Part shown: positions 8,988-17,316 of the stretch, one piece after another
Numbering within the stretch: the first letter of the stretch is position 1
Layout: each line of letters opens with the position of its first letter
Origin: Acidobacteriaceae bacterium
GTDB taxonomy: Bacteria; Acidobacteriota; Terriglobia; Terriglobales; Acidobacteriaceae
DNA length: 31,192 nt
NCBI GenBank assembly: GCA_003133425.1
Contig: PKXI01000343.1
Coordinates: 426 to 31,617 of the forward strand
Reading direction: 5' to 3'
Program-made: the position numbers and the translations under genes
Notes under the pieces: generated by a model
Seen by the model: only the letters and a program-made list of their open reading frames with translations
What the model was told of the DNA's origin: nothing
Databases searched by the model: none

Positions 8988-11660
8988 TTAGCGCTTCCTG
9001 GTAGGCGCGGTTTTGGGCGCGGCAAAGCTCACCTTGGGCGACTCGACAAGGGTCACGGAGGCTTCCACGGCTCGCTTGCGGCCGCCTTGCGCCACTTCAT
9101 TATTCCCCAGGGTGATCTTGCCGTTCGCGATTTCGGAATCCGCGGTCCAGCGATCGAACCGGACCAGGGGCGCGGGGGAAGTTTCGGCCGCCGAAGCAGC
9201 TGGAGCCACAGAACCATGGCGCCACTCGAAGTGCAGCGTGCCTTTTGCCGAACCGGCGAGGTCAGCTCCTGTATAGCCAGAGAGCTCGATCTTTCCGTTG
9301 GCATCGAATGTGCCGCCCCGCCAGTTCTGACCCAGCAGTTGGCCCACCGCGGTTGCATTCAGCTTCGTGAAATCGCCGGTCAGATTGTAGGAAGGCTTGT
9401 CTCCCGTTTCGAGTGTGCCGGCTGCGTGCAGGTTGCCGCCCAGCAGCGTGGCGTCGAGGCTTGTAATCTCTGCGCTGTTCGGCAGAATATTCAGCTCCGC
9501 CGTTGCGTCCTTGAGGGTCACCGGACCCAGAATCAGCGAATCGACCTTAACCGTGCCCTCAAATGGCGGCCAGACCGGCGCGGAGGCGGGATGCAGCCGG
9601 TCAATCAGATCGGACAGCAGCGTGCCCTTCTCGTGTGCGCCCAGAGCCGCGGTCTGCACTGTCTCGGCATCCAGATCGCCAAACTGGACTAAAAATCTGG
9701 CCGGGCAGGGCGCGGGCGGGTCGCAACTGGCCGGAATGGTCAGACTCGCCTTGCCCTTCAACGGACCGTAGGAGAAATCGACCGGATCCCAACGGCTTTC
9801 GCCTGCGCCTCCGACGAGGTTCAAGTGCAGAGTTGCATCTGAAATCTCCACGTGATTGGCGAGATAATCGGCCTTCCAGTTGGCGTTGCGCAGCGTCACG
9901 GTTCCGCTGAGGCTGTCGACAACAGGGCTTGCGGCTCCGTTGGTGGCAGGTTTCGCATTCGCTGGCCCGGACGCTGCTGCAGACAAACCTCCGGACGCGG
10001 CGCCATGTGCGGCACTGTTCGCGGGGAGGACTGGTGCAATGCTGCTAAAGGGAACCTCTTCGGCCGGCATCCATGGGCCTTCTGCGGAGAGGTCCACTGT
10101 CAGCGGATCACCGGCCAGAGCGTCCAGTGCCGCGGCCTGACTGATGCCGGCCGCGCGCGCCAGTTCCCTGCCCCGCACAATGCTTGCCTGGCCACGTAAC
10201 GTTACCTGGTAGCCCTTGAGTCCCATGCGGAGATTCACGGTGAGTGGAATGGTCCCGCCCACGGAGATTGCAGCAGCTCCAGCCAGCTCCGGCGCATGTC
10301 CCTGCGCCACAGCCGCCGGCTCCAGCACCATCTTCGGCGCCTGAATGGGCCGGCTGAGGCCTTCTCCGCTGAGTGCAAAGCCATCCACGGTAAAGCTGCC
10401 GGTGAGCGGGCCTGCCGCCGGCATTGCCGCGCTCGTCTTCGTCGAGTGAACCTTCGCGGGGACTACCGGCTTTTTGAGCACACCACTCGTGGCGGGACTC
10501 TCGGCGTAGCTGACTTTGCCGCTGACCGTGCCTGCTGCCTGCAGGCCGGGGCCAACACCGCTGCGCACCGTGCGCAGCGCATCCAGGCCGGCAGCAACTG
10601 GAATCCGATCCAGTTCTACCGAGAAATGCGGCATGTCGCCATTGCCCGGCAAATCTCCCGCCAGCCGGAGGTGTCCATCGCCGAGCAGAGAGTCGCACAC
10701 CAGGTCCTGAAGCGACCGCAGGGAATAGTGGTAGACAAACCCGCAATTGGCGTCGAAATCCATGGGCGCGGCCGGCGCAAACTCGGCGCGGTGAACGCCG
10801 GTGGCTCGCAGCCTGGTCGTCACGTGGGCCGCATCCGCTGTGCCTTCCACATGCACTTCGCCACGCATGTCGCCGCGCCAGCCGGCATCAGAACCGGTGG
10901 CGAGGCGGGTAAGCTGGCCAAGCTGGGCGTCACGCCACTCCAAGTCGAGATGGATGGGCATCTGGCGCAGGTCGGACGCGCGCTGCGCGGTTGCGTCCAG
11001 TTCCACCACGCCGGTGTCGGCCAGGTCGAGGCTCACGTCAGTACGGGCCGGCCGGCCGCGCAGCCTTATCCGCCACTTTCCAGGATCTTCCTGCCAGAAG
11101 GAGAGGTCGGTATCGACGATGGAAAACGGCAGCTTTTCGACACCGTTTTTGAAGTTGATGCGGGAGTTGCTGGCAGCCAGGTAAGGAAACGGCGGCACAT
11201 GAGCTTCGGCACCGGCAGCAGATGTGCCGGCCTTGGTTGCCGCCGAATGGAGCAGCGAATCCAGATTCCAGCGCCCGTCGGGAGTGCGAACCAGGTTCAG
11301 GCTGGCCTCGTCCACGCTGATCTCGCTGATCTCAAGCCGACCGCGCCAAAGTGAGAGCATCCGAATGTAGGCGGTAACAGTGGTGGCATGCAGCAGCGGT
11401 TCGGCGCCGAACGCAGGATCTTCTTCAACGGTGAGATCGCCAAGAACAAAGCCCGGCCTGGGCAGCACCCGCACCCGCACCGACGAAAGCCGCACCGGCC
11501 TGCCCAGCGACTCCGCAATAAGGCTGGTAATCCGGCTCCTGTAGCGGCTCACGCTCACCAGCGGCGGCACAATCAGCACCGCCAGGATGGCCACCAGCAC
11601 CGCCAGTGCCAGCCAAAGCCGCTTATGCCTTTTTTGCCGGCGTTGCTCGTCTTCCGTCAT
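8988..11660 (-). CDS. AsmA-family inner-membrane-anchored protein
   Basis: A large 890-residue protein with a short basic cytoplasmic tail, one N-terminal transmembrane helix (about 15-33) and a long periplasmic beta-rich body. The start of the body (about 35-135, including LGRPVRLSSVRVRVLPRPGF and LTVEEDP) is typical of AsmA proteins. The C-terminal third (TVKVDSLILGPVTLKDATAEL and GGTFDANGKIELSGYTG) resembles the AsmA-2 region. AsmA-like proteins are related to bridge-type lipid carriers and affect outer-membrane assembly or phospholipid transport. The middle (about 390-560) is low-complexity and Ala/Pro/Ser-rich. No Shine-Dalgarno is obvious at the ATG, and its upstream region consists of heptamer array B. 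It may be co-transcribed with the HAD gene. Confidence 0.88.
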   Translation of the reverse strand: MTEDEQRRQKRHKRLWLALAVLVAILAVLIVPPLVSVSRYRSRITSLIAESLGRPVRLSSVRVRVLPRPGFVLGDLTVEEDPAFGAEPLLHATTVTAYIRMLSLWRGRLEISEISVDEASLNLVRTPDGRWNLDSLLHSAATKAGTSAAGAEAHVPPFPYLAASNSRINFKNGVEKLPFSIVDTDLSFWQEDPGKWRIRLRGRPARTDVSLDLADTGVVELDATAQRASDLRQMPIHLDLEWRDAQLGQLTRLATGSDAGWRGDMRGEVHVEGTADAAHVTTRLRATGVHRAEFAPAAPMDFDANCGFVYHYSLRSLQDLVCDSLLGDGHLRLAGDLPGNGDMPHFSVELDRIPVAAGLDALRTVRSGVGPGLQAAGTVSGKVSYAESPATSGVLKKPVVPAKVHSTKTSAAMPAAGPLTGSFTVDGFALSGEGLSRPIQAPKMVLEPAAVAQGHAPELAGAAAISVGGTIPLTVNLRMGLKGYQVTLRGQASIVRGRELARAAGISQAAALDALAGDPLTVDLSAEGPWMPAEEVPFSSIAPVLPANSAAHGAASGGLSAAASGPANAKPATNGAASPVVDSLSGTVTLRNANWKADYLANHVEISDATLHLNLVGGAGESRWDPVDFSYGPLKGKASLTIPASCDPPAPCPARFLVQFGDLDAETVQTAALGAHEKGTLLSDLIDRLHPASAPVWPPFEGTVKVDSLILGPVTLKDATAELNILPNSAEITSLDATLLGGNLHAAGTLETGDKPSYNLTGDFTKLNATAVGQLLGQNWRGGTFDANGKIELSGYTGADLAGSAKGTLHFEWRHGSVAPAASAAETSPAPLVRFDRWTADSEIANGKITLGNNEVAQGGRKRAVEASVTLVESPKVSFAAPKTAPTRKR

Positions 11661-11667
11661 GGTCGTT

Positions 11668-11804
11668 GTCAGTGGACAGTGGGCAGTAAACAGTGATCAG
11701 TTCCCAGTTCTCACTTCAGAATCGTAAGTCAAAATTTATCCGTGGTCAGTGATTGGTGGCCGGGGACTTTTCTGTCCGCTGTCCACTACTCACTGTCCAC
11801 TGTC
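11668..11804. repeat. inverted pair of CAGNNNN heptamer arrays, locus B
   Basis: Plus-strand arm 11668-11713 keeps CAG every seven bases (units such as GACAGTG, GGCAGTA, AACAGTG, ATCAGTT). The facing arm 11772-11804 reads the same family on the minus strand (GACAGTG, GACAGTG, AGTAGTG, GACAGCG). The spacer is about 58 nt and contains a further partial unit. The pair fills the gap between a signal peptidase gene and the AsmA-like gene. Confidence 0.85.
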
Positions 11805-11805
11805 T

Positions 11806-12630
11806 TTACCGCACCACGTGCAGCGTCCGCTTCCAGCGCGTATCGCTGAAGAAGTGCACGGCTACATGGCCCATCCAGGCCAGGTTGGCGCCGAGCCCGG
11901 TCTGTTCGTATGCTTCCTCGGCCGTCTTGAACGACCAGTAGTTGAACAGCGGCCGCCCCACAATATTTTCCCTGGGCACAAAGCCCCAGTAGCGCGAGTC
12001 GAGGCTGTTGTGCCGGTCGTCGCCCATCATGAAGTACTTGCCCGGCGGAACCACCAAGTCGCCATTCTCGATGTGATTGGGCGCTTCAACAGACCACTCT
12101 TCAGTGGCGCTGGGATTCATGGCGGGCGGGATGGTTGGAAACTCGTCAAGAAACACCTGCTCGCCAGGATTGGGAGGCATTTCCCTGCCATCTTTCGGCT
12201 GACTCTGGGCCACGCCGTTAATGAAGACGATGCCGTCGCGCAGATGGATGTGGTCACCGGGAACGCCGATGAGCCGCTTCACAAGAAACAGATATTGCGG
12301 CTTTCCGTCCGCATCCGGGTCGGGCACGGGCTTGATGAATACCACCACGTCGCCGTGCCTGGGCTCACGATAGTGAACCAGCGGCATCCACTTCGACTCC
12401 GGCGCCAGCGTGATGCGGTCAACGACAAGGTGGTCGCCCACCAGGAGTGTGTCCTCCATTGAACCGGACGGAATCACGAAATTCTGGGCGAGAAATGTGA
12501 GAATGAACAGACCCACCACGAGCACTGAACAGATGCTGGCGACCGCCTCAAACGGCGTCTCTTCCACCCTGTCTTGTTGTTCGGGAATCGGTTCGGGTTG
12601 GGCTTCGTTCGGCGTCTTCTTCTTTGTCAT
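11806..12630 (-). CDS. lepB: signal peptidase I (first of a tandem pair by coordinate)
   Basis: Membrane serine protease that removes signal peptides from exported proteins on the outer face of the cytoplasmic membrane. 274 residues. A cytoplasmic Glu-rich tail precedes one transmembrane helix (about 31-50). The catalytic Ser57 is in IPSGSMEDTL and the general-base Lys118 in FLVKRLIGVPGDH. The conserved GDDRHNSLDSRYWGFVP box is present. The chain ends FSDTRWKRTLHVVR. A close paralog lies immediately upstream in the same direction and ends in a similar way, so this is a tandem duplication. The ATG at 12630 follows the arrays of locus C with little Shine-Dalgarno signal. Confidence 0.95.
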   Translation of the reverse strand: MTKKKTPNEAQPEPIPEQQDRVEETPFEAVASICSVLVVGLFILTFLAQNFVIPSGSMEDTLLVGDHLVVDRITLAPESKWMPLVHYREPRHGDVVVFIKPVPDPDADGKPQYLFLVKRLIGVPGDHIHLRDGIVFINGVAQSQPKDGREMPPNPGEQVFLDEFPTIPPAMNPSATEEWSVEAPNHIENGDLVVPPGKYFMMGDDRHNSLDSRYWGFVPRENIVGRPLFNYWSFKTAEEAYEQTGLGANLAWMGHVAVHFFSDTRWKRTLHVVR

Positions 12631-12646
12631 CCTGTCGCTCGTTTAC

Positions 12647-12744
12647 CAGTGAACAGTGGACAGTGCTCAGTGAAAAGCCCGAACCGCAGCCACTGACAGC
12701 TGACCACCGACAACTGATCACTGTCCACTGTTCACTGATCACTG
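12647..12744. repeat. inverted pair of CAGNNNN heptamer arrays, locus C
   Basis: Plus arm 12647-12674 has four units (CAGTGAA, CAGTGGA, CAGTGCT, CAGTGAA). Minus-reading arm 12690-12744 has about eight (CAGTGAT, CAGTGAA, CAGTGGA, CAGTGAT, CAGTTGT and variants). The 19 bases at 12647-12665 are the exact reverse complement of 12719-12737. It occupies nearly all of the gap between the two signal peptidase genes. Confidence 0.9.
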
Positions 12745-12747
12745 TTT

Positions 12748-13554
12748 TTAGTGCACCACGTGGAAGATGCGCTTCCAGCGCGCGAAACCCGTCAGTCTTG
12801 CCGACAGAAGCCTGTCGTGTCCGAGTTTATCATCTTCAGGTTGTGCCACGGCCTGCTGCACATCGGTGGTTGAGGGGCGGCGCAGCGAGAAGTAGATGAC
12901 CAGCGGCCTGGCCACAATCGCCTGCCGCGGAACAAATCCCCAGTAGCGCGAATCCTTGCTGTGATTGCGATTGTCGCCGAGCACAAAATACTGCCCCGCC
13001 GGAATCACCAGTTCGCCGTTCTTCGTCAGGTCCAGCATCTGCATCCACCAGTCGGGATCGATTTGCGGGTCGGTGTAAACCTTGGCGGGAAAATTGTCGC
13101 GGAAGGGATTGGGCGGCGCCGGCTCGAAGGCCGCATAGGGCTCGTCCAGCGCAACTCCGTTGACGATGACGCGCCCGTCTTCGATGCGCAGATGGTCGCC
13201 GGGAATGCCCACCACGCGCTTGACCAGCAGGGGCGGCTGCGGATGATGAAAAACGATGATGTCTCCGCGCTCAACTGGGCGATACGGCAGCAGCCAATTG
13301 GTCAACTTGCTTGAGGGGGCATACACCTGCTTGTTGAACAGCAGGAAATCTCCAACGAGCAGCGTGTGCTCCATGCTCTCTGAGGGAATCAGCAGCGGCT
13401 GCAGTACGAACGTGAGCAGAAACAGCGCCACCACCACCGTCCGCAATAGCGAGGCCAGGGCCTCAGGCAGCGTTGGCAAGTGCGGGCGCAGGTGCGCTAA
13501 TCGCGACTCGTGCCCGCCCGGCATCTCGGCCGGGATGCTGGCTTGGGTGCTCAT
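12748..13554 (-). CDS. lepB: signal peptidase I, second copy
   Basis: Second type I signal peptidase, 268 residues. One transmembrane helix (about 38-55) precedes catalytic Ser60 in LIPSESMEHTLL. General-base Lys112 lies in LLVKRVVGIPGDH, and the C-terminal box is GDNRNHSKDSRYWGFVP. The ending FARWKRIFHVVH parallels the neighbour's RWKRTLHVVR. The two copies differ in the Ser motif (PSES against PSGS) and in the segment between Lys and the box, so they may prefer different substrates. The start is ATG 13554, eight bases after the RNase III stop, and the ribosome-site-like GAGGAGG falls within the rnc 3' end. That points to co-transcription with rnc; linkage of lepB and rnc is also known in other bacteria. 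Confidence 0.95.
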   Translation of the reverse strand: MSTQASIPAEMPGGHESRLAHLRPHLPTLPEALASLLRTVVVALFLLTFVLQPLLIPSESMEHTLLVGDFLLFNKQVYAPSSKLTNWLLPYRPVERGDIIVFHHPQPPLLVKRVVGIPGDHLRIEDGRVIVNGVALDEPYAAFEPAPPNPFRDNFPAKVYTDPQIDPDWWMQMLDLTKNGELVIPAGQYFVLGDNRNHSKDSRYWGFVPRQAIVARPLVIYFSLRRPSTTDVQQAVAQPEDDKLGHDRLLSARLTGFARWKRIFHVVH

Positions 13555-13562
13555 TGCGCCGT

Positions 13563-14426
13563 TTATTCCTCCTCTGTCTCGTCCGGCTCATCTTCTGCCG
13601 GCTCACCTGCTGGGCCCGCTGCTGCAAGCCGGTCAAGATTATCGAGCCTGTCGAGCGCCCGCCGCGCCGCATCCTGCTCGGCGTGCTTTTTGGTGCTGCC
13701 CGAACCTCGCGCCAGCGGCTTTCCGGGCTCGCCGGCTTCCATCTTGAGCCGGACCTCAACGAGAAACTTTTTGCGGTGGCCGGGGCCACTCTCGCTCTTT
13801 ACCCGGTACACCGGCGTTCCTGCCCGCTCTGCCTGCAACCGCTCCTGCAGCGCGGATTTGAAGTTGCCCAACGCCGCGCCGGAACGCAGCTCCTCCGCCA
13901 ACAACTCGGCAGCTTCGCCCAACACCTGGCGCCGCGCAAAGGCTCTTACAGGCTCCAGACCGCCGTCAAGAAACAGCGCGCCGATCACTGCCTCCATGGT
14001 ATTTGAGAGCACCGTGCTCTTGCGCCGGAGGCCGCTCTTGTCCTCGCCGCGGCTCAGCCGCACATGCCTGCCCAGGCCAATGGCCCCGGCCACCTGCGCC
14101 ATATGCTGCCGGCTTACCAGTTGCGCACGAACGCGGGTCAGCTCGCCCTCGTCCCACTCCGGATGCAACCCGAACAGAGCCTCTGCCACCACGAGCCCCA
14201 GCACCGCGTCCCCGAGAAACTCCAGCCGCTCATTGTCGCCCGGCTCACCGATTGTGGCCTCGAATTTCCCGGCCACGCTCGCCACTATAGTCAAGCTTTC
14301 ATGCTGCTGTTCCTGGGCCGCCAGTTCCTTGGCCAGCGACCGGTGGGTCAAGGCGCGCACCAGCAGTTCAGGTGCCCGGAAAACATACCCGAGCGCGGTT
14401 TCCAGTTCTTTTTGTGCTGCTTCCAA
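13563..14426 (-). CDS. rnc: ribonuclease III
   Basis: Double-strand-specific endoribonuclease that processes rRNA precursors and structured mRNAs. 287 residues. The catalytic domain carries the signature NERLEFLGDAVLG (65-77; acidic E66, E69, D73) and NTMEAVIGALFLDGG, which holds the last metal-binding Glu. A double-stranded-RNA-binding domain follows (about 190-265, with STKKHAEQDAARRAL), then an acidic tail. About 34 residues (31-64) separate the conserved THRS from NERLEFLGD, where typical enzymes have about five to ten, so a loop is enlarged. The start is TTG 14426, with GAGG six bases upstream. The gene heads rnc-lepB-lepB. Confidence 0.95.
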   Translation of the reverse strand: MEAAQKELETALGYVFRAPELLVRALTHRSLAKELAAQEQQHESLTIVASVAGKFEATIGEPGDNERLEFLGDAVLGLVVAEALFGLHPEWDEGELTRVRAQLVSRQHMAQVAGAIGLGRHVRLSRGEDKSGLRRKSTVLSNTMEAVIGALFLDGGLEPVRAFARRQVLGEAAELLAEELRSGAALGNFKSALQERLQAERAGTPVYRVKSESGPGHRKKFLVEVRLKMEAGEPGKPLARGSGSTKKHAEQDAARRALDRLDNLDRLAAAGPAGEPAEDEPDETEEE

Positions 14427-14558
14427 ATACGCCTCGCCGAAATTCGAATTACCGAATCGTCCCCGGATACACTTCCGCCCCCGAAGATTCCGGACGGGAC
14501 GTGCTCCCGATGTTTTGATTAGACGCCACCCTCAGGCTCTCAAGCCATTGCGAAAGGA

Positions 14559-16370
14559 CTATTGCGGCTTCTGTGAACCATCCTGCGCAGGAGCCGGCGA
14601 TCCCGGCTTGGGCGGAACGGGGCCGGGAGTGTCGTCCGCATCTTCGTCGCAGGTGTGCCCGTTCACGGAGTAGGCGTTCTTCACGCCCCGCTCCGCGGCC
14701 AGGCGCGTGTCCTCGCGCCCGTCGCGCACTGTGAGCGCCAGCTTGTACTCCGACAGGGCCTGGTCGCGCTTGCAGTCCAGGTCGAGCATGCGGCCCAGAT
14801 AGATGTGCGACCAGGCCTTCAGCCGCTGCTCCTTGGTGGTCGCAAGGGTCTTTTGGAAGTCGTCGATTGCCTGCTCGGGATGCCCTGACATTGCGGCCAC
14901 CCTGGCCAGAATGAAGTAGGCACGCGCGCTGTCTGCCGCGGAGGCGATGGTGTCGCTCTGCTTCGCCAGCACCTTTTGCGCCATGGCGCTGGCCGCTGCC
15001 ATGTCCCCGTTTGAGAGCTGCGCTTCGGCCAGTTCCATTCCCATCATCTTGTGCGGCTTGCTGCGCCCCAGCACCTCGGTATCCGCTTCCTTGTCGAACT
15101 CGGTCTGGCGCGCCCGGTGCACCTGCTGGTCCACATCCATGCTGTAGACCATTTCGCCGATGGTGTCTTTGAGGCTGGCGGGATCCCTTTCAAACTGGAT
15201 CATCTGTTCGTAAAAGTATTGGGTGAGCACAAACCCCTGTTTCATGTCGTGCTGCACCATAGCCACGCGGACGGCTTCTTTCTTCTGCTCCGTGAGCTGC
15301 CGTTCATGCTCATAGCGCGGCAGTTGCGAACGGTCCACATCCGCGGGAATTTTGTACTCCGGAATTCCGGTGTTCATGGTCCGCGCCTCGATCGCCTTGA
15401 TCAGACATTCAACCGTCAGCGGCACGGTGTCAGACCGATAGCGGAACTCGAGTGGGGCTTCGCGAATCTCCTTGAGAATCGGCTGCGTCCGGTCGATGGC
15501 GTTGGCCCGCGAATAAAGCAGTGGCTCAATCACGTAGTGCAGATAGGTGTGGCGAACGTCGCTCATGTGAATCGTGCCGTTGACCGGCGAAACCACCACC
15601 ACGTAGTCGGTTCCATAGATGCGCGCGTTCACTGTGCTCGGCGAGAACATGGGCTCGGTCACCACAATGAAACGCCGCCCGTCATAGGTGGATGCCGCCA
15701 TCTTGAGATAAAGATTGGTTGAAACAATCATCTTCGACAAAGGATCGTGCAACTGCGCGGCCTGCTCGTCGTAGATGTGGCGCACTGTAAGCCAAATTCC
15801 GTGCAGGTCAACTGCGTCGGCGAAATCCTTCAAGTGCGGCACAATTTCCGCCACCTGCGTCGCATCGGGTGGCATCTCGGTCAAATCCGCGGTTGTTTCC
15901 ATTTCCGGCGGAGGCGTGAGATAAAGCGCCAGCGAAATGTACTGCGCGACGTCCAACTCCGTGCCCGTCATCTTGTGCTGGGCAATGAAGAGGCAGACGG
16001 CGTCGCGTTTGGCTCGCGCATCCTCGCTCGCAGCCAGAGTCTTGTCGATCTCATCGCGTACCTGCTTGCGCACCGGCGCGCTGCTTTCCAGCCCCTCGTC
16101 ATAGCCGCACATATTCAGGGCCGCGGCCATCACGAATACCGGCTCCGCGTTGGTCAGCGAAATGGTGGGTCCGGCCGGGTCTACAAGCGACGGTGTCTTC
16201 TCCCGCACGTACGCCTGCGCGGAAGTCGAACCTTCGTCGATGTTTGGACTGCTGCTTGAAGATTGGGCGTTTGGCGCTTGAGCTAGCACCGAAGAGGCAG
16301 AAACACCTGCCAGCAGGCACAAAAAAACGGCCGCAGCAAAATAAAAGGATCGAATTGTACGAAATGTCAT
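14559..16370 (-). CDS. secreted TPR-containing protein of unknown function with HxxxH motif
   Basis: A 603-residue protein with a signal peptide (1 to about 31, ending VLAQ) and a C-terminal tetratricopeptide region (about 450-565; for example SARAYFILARVAAMSGHPEQAIDDFQKTL). The central part contains DVRHTYLHYVIEPL, in which H274 and H278 are spaced like an HExxH zinc-peptidase motif, with Glu282 downstream; Thr occupies the catalytic Glu position. It may be a degenerate zincin or a binding protein. The start is ATG 16370, which gives a clean signal peptide; an in-frame TTG at 16388 is possible. It lies downstream of the sigma/anti-sigma pair, separated by locus D. I do not recognise a named family. 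Confidence 0.7.
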   Translation of the reverse strand: MTFRTIRSFYFAAAVFLCLLAGVSASSVLAQAPNAQSSSSSPNIDEGSTSAQAYVREKTPSLVDPAGPTISLTNAEPVFVMAAALNMCGYDEGLESSAPVRKQVRDEIDKTLAASEDARAKRDAVCLFIAQHKMTGTELDVAQYISLALYLTPPPEMETTADLTEMPPDATQVAEIVPHLKDFADAVDLHGIWLTVRHIYDEQAAQLHDPLSKMIVSTNLYLKMAASTYDGRRFIVVTEPMFSPSTVNARIYGTDYVVVVSPVNGTIHMSDVRHTYLHYVIEPLLYSRANAIDRTQPILKEIREAPLEFRYRSDTVPLTVECLIKAIEARTMNTGIPEYKIPADVDRSQLPRYEHERQLTEQKKEAVRVAMVQHDMKQGFVLTQYFYEQMIQFERDPASLKDTIGEMVYSMDVDQQVHRARQTEFDKEADTEVLGRSKPHKMMGMELAEAQLSNGDMAAASAMAQKVLAKQSDTIASAADSARAYFILARVAAMSGHPEQAIDDFQKTLATTKEQRLKAWSHIYLGRMLDLDCKRDQALSEYKLALTVRDGREDTRLAAERGVKNAYSVNGHTCDEDADDTPGPVPPKPGSPAPAQDGSQKPQ

Positions 16371-16430
16371 TAGGAGACCTGTCTGCAAGTCTAGTTAGAC
16401 GCAGCGGCAGGGTCAAACGGGAGGGAGAGG

Positions 16431-16630
16431 CAGGGATCAGGGTTCAGGGATCAGTCGTCAGCTAGAACTCGCTACTCCGAGAAGGGAAACCATGCTCCTT
16501 AAGTCAATTGGACGCGATGGTCAATCCGTTCGCGACGGACGGCCAAGTACTTGATCCATCACTGGGAGGGTTCCCGGTCGACACTTGTGGTCGAGGATTC
16601 TGAACCCTGACACCTGAACGCTGATCCCTG
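16431..16630. repeat. inverted pair of CAGNNNN heptamer arrays, locus D
   Basis: Plus arm 16431-16465 has five units (CAGGGAT, CAGGGTT, CAGGGAT, CAGTCGT, CAGCTAG). Minus-reading arm 16600-16630 has CAGGGAT, CAGCGTT, CAGGTGT, CAGGGTT. The arms lie about 134 nt apart between the anti-sigma and TPR genes. No gene was seen in the spacer. Confidence 0.85.
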
Positions 16631-16632
16631 CT

Positions 16633-17316
16633 TTACCCCCGCACGGAAACGCCGGAGAAGGAGAGCACCGCAAGGCCGCGGACCGGCTGGCCGAAGTACC
16701 GGGCAGGCTCAAACCGGCTAAGCAAGAGCAGGTTCTCCACCTGAGAACGGGTGGTGCTGTCGGTGGGGCCGAAGAGGATGCGATAGTCGTACATCTGGCC
16801 CTCATCGTTGATATAGGCTTCGACGATCACCGGGCCGGAAACGTCGCCAATGGCGTTGCTGCCCACTCCGCTGGAGAAACTTACCAACCTCGGCGCGGTG
16901 GGGTTACCCAGCGGCTCGTCCGTGTTGGCCTGCGCAGTTTCAGGCTGCGTAAACATGGTGACCAGTACGATTACAGTGCCCAGCAGCAGCACGGCGCTGG
17001 CAAAGCCCGCCGAAGCCTGCAGCAGAAACGGACCCACAGTGTTCTTCCACACCAGGCCCCAGACATCAAAGACACTCTCTTTACTGCGCGCCCGCTCCTG
17101 GCTGACGGCAACCCGAATTCGCAGCAGGAGATCTTCAGGCGCGGCCACCGGACCCAACTGGGCTAGACACAACTGCGCCTCGCGCAGCGAATCCCATTCG
17201 CGGGCACACTTCGGGCATCCGCCCAGGTGGGCAGCGATCTGCTGCATCACCCGTCCGTTCAGCCGGCCGTCCAAATACTCCGAAAATCTTTCCTGCATCG
17301 CCTCGCAGCCGTTCAT
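16633..17316 (-). CDS. membrane anti-sigma factor with zinc-finger N-terminus and TonB-C-like C-terminus
   Basis: A 227-residue single-pass membrane protein. The N-terminus carries the zinc anti-sigma signature (C4, H30, C34, C37 in AHLGGCPKC), expected to bind the ECF sigma factor in the cytoplasm. One transmembrane helix (about 97-121) leads to a periplasmic domain (about 160-222). That domain has GPVIVEAYINDEGQM and FEPARYFGQPVRGLAVLSF, which resemble the TonB C-terminal fold. The start overlaps the sigma stop as ATGA, and AGGAGG lies four bases upstream, so the two are translationally coupled. It presumably holds the sigma factor inactive until a signal reaches the periplasmic domain. Anti-sigma role confident; TonB-C resemblance moderate. 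Confidence 0.88.
   Translation of the reverse strand: MNGCEAMQERFSEYLDGRLNGRVMQQIAAHLGGCPKCAREWDSLREAQLCLAQLGPVAAPEDLLLRIRVAVSQERARSKESVFDVWGLVWKNTVGPFLLQASAGFASAVLLLGTVIVLVTMFTQPETAQANTDEPLGNPTAPRLVSFSSGVGSNAIGDVSGPVIVEAYINDEGQMYDYRILFGPTDSTTRSQVENLLLLSRFEPARYFGQPVRGLAVLSFSGVSVRG

Noticed and set aside
8391..9692. Plus-strand frame opposite the HAD and AsmA-like genes
   Set aside because: It crosses two real minus-strand genes and has composition typical of antisense translation.
10296..11354. Plus-strand frame opposite the AsmA-like gene
   Set aside because: Antisense to a protein with a recognisable N-terminal AsmA region; no ribosome site.
13510..14673. Plus-strand frame opposite rnc
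   Set aside because: Ser/Arg-rich shadow of RNase III coding sequence.
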